A stretch of 64,000 bases of DNA from positions 2,012,001 through 2,076,000 of the forward strand of contig NZ_JBBKBA010000001.1 in NCBI RefSeq assembly GCF_038404985.1, read 5' to 3'. Positions 1 to 7,361 of this stretch are shown piece after piece (the first letter of the stretch is position 1; each line of letters starts with the position of its first letter). This DNA is from Ferrovibrio sp. MS7 (lineage in GTDB: Bacteria > Pseudomonadota > Alphaproteobacteria > Ferrovibrionales > Ferrovibrionaceae). Made by a program: the position numbers and the translations under genes. The notes below the pieces were generated by a model. That model had not been told where the DNA came from and did not search any database. It saw nothing but the letters and a program-made list of their open reading frames with translations.

Positions 1-428
1 CCGAACAGCGCCAGTGTGTCGGCCACCAGTTTCGGCTCTGCAGTCCTGCTGCTGGTCGGCGGCGATTGCAGTGCGGCGGCGATGGTGCTGCCATCGCGCC
101 GCCCGGTCACGGTGATGGCGGCATCATTCAGGGTCAAGGCGAATTCGCCATCGCCGCATTGCAGCGCCAGCGCGGCGCCCAGCGCAATCGTGGCATGGCC
201 GCAGAACGGCACTTCCATGCCGGGCGCGAAATAGCGCACGCGCCAGGTTTTGTCGCTCAGCGGTGCCGCGAAAGCTGTTTCGGAATAACCGACTTCGGCG
301 GCAATGGCCTGCATCTCGGCGGCAGACGGGAGCGCATCAGCAATCACCACGCCGGCGGGATTGCCGCCAATCTCGCCATCGGAAAATGCCGCTAACCGTT
401 GTACCTGTATCGGGCGCTTTACCTGCAT
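1..428 (-). CDS. PhzF family isomerase/epimerase-like protein (3' end cut by window edge)
   Basis: The first 142 codons of a PhzF (phenazine-biosynthesis-like) protein are present, read leftwards off the window; complete members are about 260-300 residues. Visible family marks are GGNPAGVV at residues 21-28, the GYSETAF motif whose Glu50 corresponds to the catalytic acid, and FAPGMEVPFCGHAT at 68-80. Members catalyse proton shifts or isomerisations in varied small-molecule pathways, so the family does not give the substrate. The ATG at 428 is the only start that keeps the full N-terminal strand. It lies downstream of trcR on the same strand but a 9-bp hairpin separates the two genes. Family call is firm, function unknown. 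Confidence 0.85.
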   Translation of the reverse strand, partial: MQVKRPIQVQRLAAFSDGEIGGNPAGVVIADALPSAAEMQAIAAEVGYSETAFAAPLSDKTWRVRYFAPGMEVPFCGHATIALGAALALQCGDGEFALTLNDAAITVTGRRDGSTIAAALQSPPTSSRTAEPKLVADTLALF

Positions 429-508
429 GCTCAGCCTCGCTGGTGTTGCGTGAGGCTAACCAATGCGGCGCGAAGCAGCCAGAATTGAATTGTCAGGCTG
501 CAATTGCT

Positions 509-533
509 GCCGCAGCGTCAGGTGCGCTGCGGC
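509..533 (-). terminator. 9-bp hairpin after trcR
   Basis: A perfect 9-bp inverted repeat (GCCGCAGCG with CGCTGCGGC, 7-nt loop) follows the trcR stop codon on the minus strand. There is no T-run, so if it ends transcription it does so poorly or with Rho; it may instead protect the trcR mRNA end. Confidence 0.35.
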
Positions 534-542
534 TAGCGTGAA

Positions 543-1178
543 TCAGGCGGCGTCTTCGCTGCCGTCGATCTCTTCCAGCGGCTCGGCGGCCACCGGTGCG
601 TTGGCTTCGCGGTCGGCGCGGGCGCGCTCGCGGGCTTCGCGCTTTTCCTTGTTGTCGCGGCGCTTGGCGGCGAGCAGCAGCACGCGGTCGAGTTCCGACT
701 GGCTGCAGATGCCGAGGCTGACCGGATCGCGCGGCTTGATGTTGGGCGCGTTCCAATGCGTGCGCGAACGCACCGAGTCAATCGTCGCCTTGGTGGTGCC
801 GAGCAGCTTCTGCACCTGTGCATCGCCCACTTCCGGGTGATACTTCAGCAGCCAGGCGATGGCATCGGGGCGATCCTGGCGCTTCGAGAGCGGCGTGTAG
901 CGCGCGCCCTTGGTCTTCTGGCGTGCCAGCGGCACGGTCGGCTCCAGCAGCTTCAGGTTCGCCGCCGGGTTGGCTTCGCAGCGCGCGATCTCTTCTGGCG
1001 TCAACTGGTTGTTGGCGATCGGGTCCTGGCCGACGATGCCGACGGCCACTTCGCCATCGGCAATGCCCTTCACTTCCAGCGGATGCAGGCCGCAGAAATA
1101 GGCAATCTGATCGAAGGTCAGCTTGGTATTGTCGATGAGCCAGACGGCGGTGGCTTTGGGCATCAACGGTAGGGCCAT
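543..1178 (-). CDS. trcR: TrcR-like cell cycle transcriptional regulator (DUF1013)
   Basis: The 211-residue protein matches the DUF1013 family found almost only in Alphaproteobacteria, where it is annotated as the cell-cycle regulator TrcR. The conserved start MALPLMPKATAVWLIDNT, the stretch LTFDQIAYFCGLHPLEVKGIADG (helix-turn-helix-like, about residues 20-42) and a second helical block around TTKATIDSVRSRTHW are present. The C-terminus (about 175-211) is charged and probably disordered. I chose the ATG at 1178: GAAGG lies 9 nt before it, while it directly abuts the upstream in-frame ATG at 1187, leaving no spacing. It is probably transcribed alone from the promoter at 1322-1349. Function in this organism is inferred from the family. 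Confidence 0.88.
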   Translation of the reverse strand: MALPLMPKATAVWLIDNTKLTFDQIAYFCGLHPLEVKGIADGEVAVGIVGQDPIANNQLTPEEIARCEANPAANLKLLEPTVPLARQKTKGARYTPLSKRQDRPDAIAWLLKYHPEVGDAQVQKLLGTTKATIDSVRSRTHWNAPNIKPRDPVSLGICSQSELDRVLLLAAKRRDNKEKREARERARADREANAPVAAEPLEEIDGSEDAA

Positions 1179-1321
1179 GATACGCATCCTTCATAAACCA
1201 GCAGGCGGAAGCCGCGTGGCATAAGCCGGTATGGACCAGACAGCCGGGGGAGGTTCGCCGGGCAGCCCTTCCGGGACTGCCCCGGGCCACACCAGCTGGG
1301 AGTGTCCGGAAAACGGCGCCA

Positions 1322-1349
1322 ACTATACCCAAGCCGGCGTCGCGCGCAA
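1322..1349 (-). promoter_or_regulatory. Sigma-70-like promoter for trcR
   Basis: On the minus strand TTGCGC (1344-1349), a 16-nt spacer and TATAGT (1322-1327) resemble a housekeeping promoter. It would give a leader of about 137 nt before the trcR start. That leader contains a GGGCAG/CTGCCC hairpin near 1259-1284. Confidence 0.5.
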
Positions 1350-1380
1350 CCACCGGACGGCCATGTTTACGCTTTTATGG

Positions 1381-2376
1381 TCAAAGAGTTAGCAAAACTT
1401 TCCCGATATGGTCGCCGGCATCCAGGCGGGCATGGGCGGCTGCGGCCTCAGCGAGCGGGAAGCGGGAGTCGATGATCGGCTTGATCGTGCCAGCCGCCAG
1501 GCCGGGCCAGATTTTGGCTTCCAGGGCGGCGGCGATGGCGCCCTTGAAGGCCACCGGGCGGGGGCGGAGGGTCGAGCCGGTGATGGTCAGGCGGCGGCGC
1601 ATCACCAGGCTCAGGTCGCCTTCGCCCTTCGGCCCGCCCTGCAGTGCGATGATCACCAGCCTGCCCTCGTCGGCCAGGCACTTGATGTTGCGCGGCAGGT
1701 AGCTGCCGCCGACCATGTCGAGGATGACGTTGACGCCCTGGCCGCCGGTCTCCTGCTTGATGACTTCGGCGAAATCCTCGGTCTTGTAGTTGATGCCGCG
1801 CGCGGCGCCGAGCTGTTCGACGAAGCGGCATTTCGCATCGGTGCCGGCGGTGGCGAAGATGCGGCCCGCACCCAGCAGGCGGGAAAGCTGAAGCGCCGCC
1901 ACACCGATGCCTGAGGCGCCGCCATGGATCAGGATGCTCTCGCCGGCTGAGAGGCCGCCACGGTCGGCGATGTTGCTCCACACCGTGAACCAGTTTTCCG
2001 GCAGCGCGGCGGCTTCATCCAGGCTGAGGCCGGCCGGGATCGGCAGGCATTGCACGGCGGGCGCGGTGCAGTATTCGGCATAGCCGCCGCCCGCAACCAG
2101 GGCGGTCACCTTGTCGCCGGCCTTCCAGCGCGCGGCATTGGTTCCCAGGGCGACGATCTCGCCGGCCACTTCCAGGCCGGGAATATCCGGGGCGCCCGGC
2201 GGTGGCGGATACATGCCGGCACGCTGCATCAGGTCGGGCCGGTTCACGCCGGCGGCGGCAACCTTGATCAGGACTTCGCCGGCTTCCGGCTGCGGCACCG
2301 GGCGGCGGCCGGGTTTCAGCACCTCCGGCCCACCGGGCTGGGTGATCTCGATGGCGGTCATGTCCTGGGGCAGCAT
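1381..2376 (-). CDS. NAD(P)H quinone oxidoreductase (zeta-crystallin type MDR)
   Basis: The 331-residue protein is a zinc-free medium-chain dehydrogenase/reductase of the quinone oxidoreductase class. The N-terminal substrate domain contains VNRPDLMQRAGMYPPPPGAPDIPGLE; the nucleotide fold has GGASGIGVAALQLSRLLGA with the Rossmann glycines. The zinc-binding cysteines of alcohol dehydrogenases are absent. It likely reduces quinones or activated enones with NADPH in the cytosol. An ATG at 2376 is preceded by GGAG with 6-nt spacing, so the longer frame to 2481 is not used; the chosen start also leaves an 86-bp gap to the divergent DUF1192 gene. Confidence 0.85.
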   Translation of the reverse strand: MLPQDMTAIEITQPGGPEVLKPGRRPVPQPEAGEVLIKVAAAGVNRPDLMQRAGMYPPPPGAPDIPGLEVAGEIVALGTNAARWKAGDKVTALVAGGGYAEYCTAPAVQCLPIPAGLSLDEAAALPENWFTVWSNIADRGGLSAGESILIHGGASGIGVAALQLSRLLGAGRIFATAGTDAKCRFVEQLGAARGINYKTEDFAEVIKQETGGQGVNVILDMVGGSYLPRNIKCLADEGRLVIIALQGGPKGEGDLSLVMRRRLTITGSTLRPRPVAFKGAIAAALEAKIWPGLAAGTIKPIIDSRFPLAEAAAAHARLDAGDHIGKVLLTL

Positions 2377-2462
2377 ATCTCTCTCCCTGATCGGTGCCGA
2401 TTGATGTAGCCTCTGCCGGCCACTGCAGCAAGCGTGCGGATAATTTAAGGGGGGAGGCGGCA

Positions 2463-2639
2463 ATGGACTGGGATGAGGCACTGAAGAAGGCGCCGCTGGC
2501 GCCGCAATATGATGCCATGTCGATCGCCGACCTCGAGGAGCGGATCGAGGAACTGAAGGCCGAGATCGACCGCATCCGTACCGTGATCGCCAAGAAGCAG
2601 GCGGCGCGCGGCTCGGCCTCCGGCTTTTTCAAAAACTAG
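2463..2639 (+). CDS. DUF1192 family small protein
   Basis: A 58-residue protein of the DUF1192 family, a short conserved alphaproteobacterial family of unknown role. The core MSIADLEERIEELKAEIDRI is an amphipathic, probably coiled-coil helix, followed by a short basic tail ending in GFFKN. GGGGAGG lies 6 nt before the ATG at 2463, which is why the in-frame start at 2394 is rejected. It is divergent from the quinone oxidoreductase and its stop lies only 4 bp from the convergent TetR gene. No function can be assigned. Confidence 0.8.
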   Translation: MDWDEALKKAPLAPQYDAMSIADLEERIEELKAEIDRIRTVIAKKQAARGSASGFFKN

Positions 2640-2643
2640 CCAA

Positions 2644-3234
2644 CTAGCGCGGGCGCTTTTCCAGCCAGTCGGCGGCCGCCGCCGCCAGCGCGGTTTCGCG
2701 CGGGCCGGATTCCAGCAGGATGCGCGGATCGTGCAGCGGGCGGCTCATATCCTCCACCGTCTGCGCCAGGGCTTCCGAACTGCCGGAGCGGAAGCGGCCG
2801 GCGCGCTGACCATCACGGATCACGCCGGCATAGAGTGCGCGCAGTGCCCGGCGGTGCTGTTCCCACACATCGGCGCTATCCTGCAACGCCGCCGTTACCA
2901 CCTCGGCCAGCACGCGGTCGGCCAGCAACAGCCGCAGGCATTCGGCCTCCGCCAGCAGCAACGCCTTCAGCCGCGCCGCCGGGCTGCGGTCGCGGTCGCG
3001 CGCCAGTTCCGCCAGCCGCGCCTCGTCGCCCTGCAAGGTGCGGGCGGCCAGGGCAGCGAGGATGGCGCGCTTGCTGGGATAGAAACGATACAGCGCGGTC
3101 CGCGCCATGCCGGCCATGGCGGCGATATCCTCGATCCGCGCCTTCTGGCTGCCAAGCTGGCGGAAACTCGCCAGCGCCGCTTCCAGCAGGCGGTCGGAAT
3201 TCGGCAAAGCCGCTATGTCACCCCGTTCGGCCAT
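2644..3234 (-). CDS. TetR family transcriptional regulator
   Basis: A 196-residue TetR repressor. The helix-turn-helix is at about residues 25-55, ARIEDIAAMAGMARTALYRF, with the typical final Y-R-F-Y-P-S-K. The C-terminal ligand domain is rich in Ala/Leu/Arg and gives no ligand clue. The ATG at 3234 has AAGGTGG just upstream; an open frame extends to 3402 but would run through a palindrome and a terminator-like hairpin. The 21-bp dyad at 3337-3357, 103 bp upstream of the start, is the likely operator. Possible targets are its own gene and whatever is transcribed rightwards across 3341-3421. Confidence 0.85.
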   Translation of the reverse strand: MAERGDIAALPNSDRLLEAALASFRQLGSQKARIEDIAAMAGMARTALYRFYPSKRAILAALAARTLQGDEARLAELARDRDRSPAARLKALLLAEAECLRLLLADRVLAEVVTAALQDSADVWEQHRRALRALYAGVIRDGQRAGRFRSGSSEALAQTVEDMSRPLHDPRILLESGPRETALAAAAADWLEKRPR

Positions 3235-3336
3235 GCCCCACCTTACCTGAAACAGCTTCGTCTGAAACCTTGGGGCGGAAAACCGCCCCGGACCGCCTCC
3301 TGCTTCACCCTTCCTTAAGCAATCCAGGTTATAAAC

Positions 3337-3357
3337 AACACAGTATCGTATCGTGTT
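3337..3357. promoter_or_regulatory. Candidate TetR operator (21-bp dyad)
   Basis: The dyad reads AACAC-N2-TA-N3-TA-N2-GTGTT, with matching outer 5-bp arms and inner TA steps. Its size and position in the spacer upstream of the minus-strand TetR gene fit an autoregulatory operator. Confidence 0.45.
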
Positions 3358-3421
3358 TCCTCCCTGTTGGACTAAGACGGCCGCCGCGCCTGTATGTCCC
3401 AACTCCGGCGGCCGTTTTTTT
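3341..3421 (+). ncRNA. Candidate small RNA with anti-Shine-Dalgarno motif
   Basis: A rightward unit with no coding frame ends in a classical intrinsic terminator: a perfect 10-bp stem (3377-3386 with 3406-3415) followed by seven T. No plus-strand gene lies upstream, so the terminator must serve a transcript that starts within the spacer. TTATAA at 3329-3334 could be a -10 box, though the -35 is poor. The predicted RNA of about 80 nt carries UCCUCCC at 3358-3364, complementary to a Shine-Dalgarno sequence and just after the TetR operator candidate. The start and existence of the RNA are inferred. Confidence 0.35.
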
Positions 3422-3478
3422 CACGACGCGCCTTTCCCGCGACACGGCGATCCCTCCGTTACAATCTGTTACAACTGC

Positions 3479-3571
3479 TTGACTCCGTCCGTGGGCGGTG
3501 CGTTAATCTTTCTCAGTTGAGGTTGAGGCAATTCACAGGGCCGTCCCGAAATTGGGGCGGCCTATTTTTTT
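3479..3571 (+). promoter_or_regulatory. Promoter plus terminator-like leader ahead of the MetY gene
   Basis: TTGACT (3479-3484), an 18-nt spacer and TTAATC (3503-3508) form a good sigma-70 promoter. About 25 nt after the predicted start lies a 9-bp GC-rich hairpin (3539-3547 with 3554-3562, one G-T pair) followed by TATTTTTTT, an intrinsic terminator shape. It stands 67 nt before the sulfhydrylase start, so it may be a leader attenuator or end a separate RNA of about 60 nt. Just upstream, GTTACAA occurs twice (3459-3477) with 10-bp period, a possible regulator site. No known SAM riboswitch core is recognisable. Confidence 0.4.
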
Positions 3572-3637
3572 GCCGCCCTCGTATTTTGCCGCGAAGCCGG
3601 TATTGTCGCGCCAGTTTGCTTAAGGGGGGAGCGCCCG

Positions 3638-4951
3638 ATGGAGCCGAAGTTTCTCAAGTTCGATACGCTGAGCCTGCATGCCGGCCAGCAGCCCGATCCC
3701 ACCACCGGCGCGCGGGCGTTGCCGATCTATCAGACCACGTCCTACGTCTTCCGCGATGCCGACCATGCCGCGGCTTTGTTCAACCTGGAACGCGCCGGCC
3801 ATATCTACTCGCGCATCTCCAACCCCACCGTCGCGGTGCTGGAAGAACGCCTGGCGGCGCTTGAAGGCGGCGTCGGCGCGGTCTGCACCGCGTCTGGCCA
3901 GGCGGCCCTGCATCTCGCCATCGCCACGCTGATGGGGCAGGGGGCGCATATCGTCGCCAGCCGCAACATCTATGGCGGCAGCTACAACATCCTGGTCCAC
4001 ACCCTGCCGCGTTTCGGCATCACCACCACCTTCGTCGACCCGCGCGACCATGCGGCGCTGCGGGCCGCGATCAAGCCGGAAACCCGGCTGGTATTCGGCG
4101 AGATCCTCGGCAATCCTGGCCTGGAAGTGCTGGATGTGCCGGCCTGGGCCGAGATCGCCCATGCCGCTGGTCTGCCGCTGATGCTCGATTGCACCTTCGC
4201 CACGCCGTATCTGTTCAAGGGCTTCGAGCATGGCGCCGATCTGGTGATGCATTCCGCCACCAAATTCCTCGGCGGCCATGGTGTTGCCATCGGCGGCGCG
4301 CTGATCGATTCCGGTCGCTTCGACTGGGAAGCCTCGGGCAAATTCCCGACCCTGACCGAGCCCTATGCCGGCTATCATGGCCTGGATTTCGCCGAGGAAT
4401 TCGGCCCCGCCGCCTTCATCATGCGCGCGCGTGCCGAGGGCTTGCGCGATTTCGGCGCCTGCCTGAGCCCAACCAACGCTTTCCATATCCTGCAGGGTGT
4501 CGAGACGCTGCCGCTGCGCATGAGCCGCCATGTGGAGAATGCACGCCAGATTGTGCAGTTCCTGAAAAGCCACAAGGGCGTCGAATGGGTCAGCTACCCC
4601 GAACTGCCCGAACACAAGGATCACGAACTGGCGAAGAAGCTGCTACCCAAGGGCAGCGGCGCGGTGTTCAGCTTCGGCGTCAAGGGCGGCCGCGCGGCGG
4701 GCCGCGCGCTGATCGAGGCGTTGCAGGTGTTCTCGCATCTGGCCAATGTCGGCGATGCCAAGTCGCTGGTGATCCATCCGGCCTCCACCACGCATCAGCA
4801 GATGTCTGCTGCCGAACTCAAGGCCGCCGGCATCGGCGAGGAACTGGTGCGGCTTTCGGTCGGCCTGGAAGATATCGGCGACCTGATCGACGACCTGAAT
4901 CAGGCTTTGCGGGCGGCTGCCAAGGCAGCGCCGGCGCAGGCCGCTGAGTAA
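3638..4951 (+). CDS. metY: O-acetylhomoserine sulfhydrylase-type PLP enzyme (MetY/MetZ)
   Basis: A 437-residue Cys/Met-metabolism PLP enzyme. The cofactor lysine lies in HSATKFLGGHG (about residues 207-217); YSRISNPT (57-64), TASGQAAL (84-91) and DNCTFATP-like LDCTFATPY (about 186) are in place. The length over 420 residues and the insertion around EPYAGYHGLDF favour O-acetylhomoserine aminocarboxypropyltransferase (MetY) over the shorter O-succinylhomoserine enzyme MetZ. It would join sulfide and O-acetylhomoserine to homocysteine. GGGGGGAG precedes the ATG. It heads a run with the hydrolase, thiE and the phosphatase, and is preceded by a possible attenuator. Confidence 0.9.
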   Translation: MEPKFLKFDTLSLHAGQQPDPTTGARALPIYQTTSYVFRDADHAAALFNLERAGHIYSRISNPTVAVLEERLAALEGGVGAVCTASGQAALHLAIATLMGQGAHIVASRNIYGGSYNILVHTLPRFGITTTFVDPRDHAALRAAIKPETRLVFGEILGNPGLEVLDVPAWAEIAHAAGLPLMLDCTFATPYLFKGFEHGADLVMHSATKFLGGHGVAIGGALIDSGRFDWEASGKFPTLTEPYAGYHGLDFAEEFGPAAFIMRARAEGLRDFGACLSPTNAFHILQGVETLPLRMSRHVENARQIVQFLKSHKGVEWVSYPELPEHKDHELAKKLLPKGSGAVFSFGVKGGRAAGRALIEALQVFSHLANVGDAKSLVIHPASTTHQQMSAAELKAAGIGEELVRLSVGLEDIGDLIDDLNQALRAAAKAAPAQAAE

Positions 4952-4964
4952 GAGGGCAGTAAAG

Positions 4965-5756
4965 ATGTGGCTTGAGGTTCAGGGAACCAAGATTTTCGCC
5001 GCCACCGGCGGCAAGGCATTCGATCCGGCATTGCCGACTGTGGTGTTCATCCATGGCAATGCCTGCGACCACACGAACTGGGCATTGCAGACGCGCTGGT
5101 TTGCCTATCATGGCTGGTCGGTGCTGGCCGTCGACCTGCCGGGCAATGGCCGCTCCGGCGGCGAGATGCCGCAGAGCATCGAGGCAATCGCCGACTGGAT
5201 GCCGCATCTGCTTGATGCCGCAAAGGTGAAGCAGGCGGCACTTGTCGGCCATTCCATGGGGGCGCTGATCGCGCTGGAAACTGCCGCGCGCTATCCTGAC
5301 CGCGTCACCAAGCTGTCGCTGCTTGGCTTCGCGCTGCCGATGAGTGTCAATCCGGAATTGCAGGCTTTGGCCGATGCCGGCGACTTCAAGGCCATCGCGC
5401 TGATGAATGACTGGATGCTGGCGCGCAAGAGCCATATCGGCGGCAACCGCAATCCCGGCGGCTGGATCCTCGGCGGTTCGATCCGCCTCACCGACAGCGC
5501 GCCGCGCCAGGTGCTGGCCACCGGCTTCCGCATTTGCAACGCCTATGCGGCGGGCGAGGCGGCAGCGGCCAAGGTCGCCTGCCCGGTGCAGGTGCTGTCG
5601 GGTGCGCGCGACATGATGACGCCGGCGCGCTCCGGCGCCGCTTTCGCCAAGAAATTCAAGCAAGCCCGTGTCGATGTGTTGCCTGATTGCGGCCACCTGA
5701 TGATGAGCGAGAAGCCGGACGAGACTCTCGATACCTTGAAGGCGTTCCTGGCATGA
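4965..5756 (+). CDS. Alpha/beta hydrolase
   Basis: A 263-residue cytosolic alpha/beta hydrolase. The oxyanion-hole motif [10 protein letters not shown] is near residue 30, the nucleophile serine is in GHSMG (about 93-97), an acid follows in SGARDMMTP near 222 and the catalytic His in PDCGHLM near 245. No signal peptide is present. It overlaps the following thiE start by 4 bp (ATGA), so the two are translationally coupled. Its substrate is unknown; a thioester or lactone hydrolase role is possible from the neighbours but is not shown. Confidence 0.85.
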   Translation: MWLEVQGTKIFAATGGKAFDPALPTVVFIHGNACDHTNWALQTRWFAYHGWSVLAVDLPGNGRSGGEMPQSIEAIADWMPHLLDAAKVKQAALVGHSMGALIALETAARYPDRVTKLSLLGFALPMSVNPELQALADAGDFKAIALMNDWMLARKSHIGGNRNPGGWILGGSIRLTDSAPRQVLATGFRICNAYAAGEAAAAKVACPVQVLSGARDMMTPARSGAAFAKKFKQARVDVLPDCGHLMMSEKPDETLDTLKAFLA

Positions 5757-6418
5757 GCGGCGCGGAGACTAAGCCGCAGGCGCGGCTCTACCTGATCACG
5801 CCGTCCATCGTCGAGCCGGCGGCCTTCGCCGAACAGCTCAAGGCGGCCTTTGGCGCTGGTGATGTCGCCTGCCTGCAATTGCGCCTCAAGGAAGGCGAGC
5901 AGCCGGCTTCCGACAATGCTTTCCGCCGTGCCGCCGAGGCGGTGCTGCCGCTGTGCCATGAGCATGATGTGGCGCTGCTGATCAATGATCGCCCGGACCT
6001 GGCGGTGAAGCTCGGGGCCGATGGCGTGCATATCGGCCAGCAGGACACGCCCTATGAGGAAGCGCGCCGGCTGCTGGGGCCCGACCGCATCGTCGGCGTC
6101 ACCTGTCACAATTCCCGCCACCTGGCGATGGAGGCCGCCGAGGCCGGCGCCGATTATGTCGCCTTCGGCGCCTTCTACCCGACGACCACGAAGCAGCCGA
6201 AATTCCAGGCCGAGCCGGACCTGCTGGCCTGGTGGTCCGAGCTGATGGAAGTGCCGAGTGTCGCCATCGGCGGCATCACGGTGGAGAATTGTGGCCCCCT
6301 GGTCGCTGCCGGAACGGATTTTCTGGCGGTTTCTGCCGGTGTTTGGGCCTATCCGGGAGGCCCGGCCAAGGCCGTTCAGGCCTTCAATGAGGCAATTGCC
6401 AAGCACCGGCCCGGCTGA
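5753..6418 (+). CDS. thiE: Thiamine phosphate synthase (ThiE)
   Basis: A 221-residue TIM-barrel protein of the thiamine phosphate synthase family, joining HMP-pyrophosphate and thiazole phosphate. Landmarks are RLYLITPS at the start, LQLRLKEG (diphosphate loop), [21 protein letters not shown] with the Mg-binding Asp, [28 protein letters not shown] and AIGGIT near the C-terminus. The ATG at 5753 overlaps the preceding stop. CHNSRH replaces the usual SxHS/T sequence, as in many alphaproteobacterial ThiE-like proteins, so a TenI-like or specialised role cannot be excluded. No TPP riboswitch lies upstream. Confidence 0.82.
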   Translation: MSGAETKPQARLYLITPSIVEPAAFAEQLKAAFGAGDVACLQLRLKEGEQPASDNAFRRAAEAVLPLCHEHDVALLINDRPDLAVKLGADGVHIGQQDTPYEEARRLLGPDRIVGVTCHNSRHLAMEAAEAGADYVAFGAFYPTTTKQPKFQAEPDLLAWWSELMEVPSVAIGGITVENCGPLVAAGTDFLAVSAGVWAYPGGPAKAVQAFNEAIAKHRPG

Positions 6419-6476
6419 TAGGGTCCGCCCCCTTCCGCCAGCCCCCCGTCTGAAGTACCGCCGAGCACGAAAAGCC

Positions 6477-7271
6477 ATGGCCCTGCGATCCGCCCTGATT
6501 AACGCGATGACCAATTCGGCGCGCAAGGCCGCGCGCGGCCTGCTGCGCGACTTCAACGAGGTCGAGCATCTCCAGATCAGCCGCAAGGGCCCGGCCGATT
6601 TCGTGTCTGCCGCCGACCGCAAGGCGGAGAAGGTGCTGCAGGCCGAACTGTCCAAGCTGCGCCCGGATTTCGGCTTCATCATGGAAGAGGGCGGCCGCAT
6701 CGAGGCCAAGGACGGCAAGCATTACTGGGTGATCGACCCGCTGGACGGCACCACCAATTTCCTGCACGCCATCCCGCATTTCGCCATTTCCATCGCCGTG
6801 AAGCGCGACGAAGAACTGATCGCCGGTATCGTGCTGGACGTGGTGCGCGACGAATTGTTCTGGGCCGAGAAGGGTGCTGGCGCCTATTGCAATGAACGCC
6901 GCTTGCGCGTTTCCGTGCGCCGCAAGATGACCGATGCGGTGATCGCCACCGGCATCCCGTTCCATGGCCGTGGCGACCATGCCCAGTTCCGCCGCGAGAT
7001 GGCCGGCGTGATGCAGGAAGTGGCCGGCATCCGTCGCATGGGTGCGGCGGCCCTCGACCTCGCCTATGTCGCCGCCGGCCGCTATGACGGCTTCTGGGAG
7101 CGCGGGCTTTCGGAGTGGGATATTGCCGCCGGCATCGTGCTGGTGCGCGAGGCGGGCGGCATGGTCACCGACCTCAAGGGCGGCGAGACCATGATGGCGT
7201 CAGGCGATATTCTCGCCGCCAACGACGCGCTCTACACCCCGCTGCAGAAATTGCTCAATAAACCGGCCTAA
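6477..7271 (+). CDS. suhB: Inositol monophosphatase family protein (SuhB-like)
   Basis: A 264-residue Mg-dependent phosphatase. EEGG near residue 61, VIDPLDGTTNF at about 82-92 and the second metal site in LSEWDIAAGIVLVREAGG near 210-227 are all intact. It would hydrolyse inositol-1-phosphate or related sugar phosphates; SuhB in enterobacteria also joins rRNA antitermination complexes. Start at the ATG at 6477 gives the family N-terminus; the ribosome site is weak (no clear GGAG), consistent with coupling to the genes before it. A second member of this superfamily, CysQ-like, lies at 56378-57172. Confidence 0.88.
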   Translation: MALRSALINAMTNSARKAARGLLRDFNEVEHLQISRKGPADFVSAADRKAEKVLQAELSKLRPDFGFIMEEGGRIEAKDGKHYWVIDPLDGTTNFLHAIPHFAISIAVKRDEELIAGIVLDVVRDELFWAEKGAGAYCNERRLRVSVRRKMTDAVIATGIPFHGRGDHAQFRREMAGVMQEVAGIRRMGAAALDLAYVAAGRYDGFWERGLSEWDIAAGIVLVREAGGMVTDLKGGETMMASGDILAANDALYTPLQKLLNKPA

Positions 7272-7299
7272 TTGGTTTCGCTTCCACCCTTTTGCCGGG

Positions 7300-7328
7300 T
7301 TGAGCTAGAGGGGAAGGTCCGCTATCGT
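7300..7328 (+). promoter_or_regulatory. Sigma-70-like promoter for the OmpA/MotAB-like operon
   Basis: TTGAGC (7300-7305), a 17-nt spacer and TATCGT (7323-7328) lie 33 bp before the OmpA-like gene, giving a short leader. It would drive the envelope genes through 11030. Confidence 0.5.
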
Positions 7329-7361
7329 TCGCGCCATACTGCGTAACGGGGGGACCCACCA

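Noticed and set aside
3479-3637. SAM-II riboswitch before metY
   Set aside because: I could not fit the pseudoknot loop or the conserved 3' strand of SAM-II; only a terminator-like hairpin is clear.
5690-5760. TPP riboswitch for thiE
   Set aside because: The gene starts inside the stop of the preceding hydrolase gene and has no leader.
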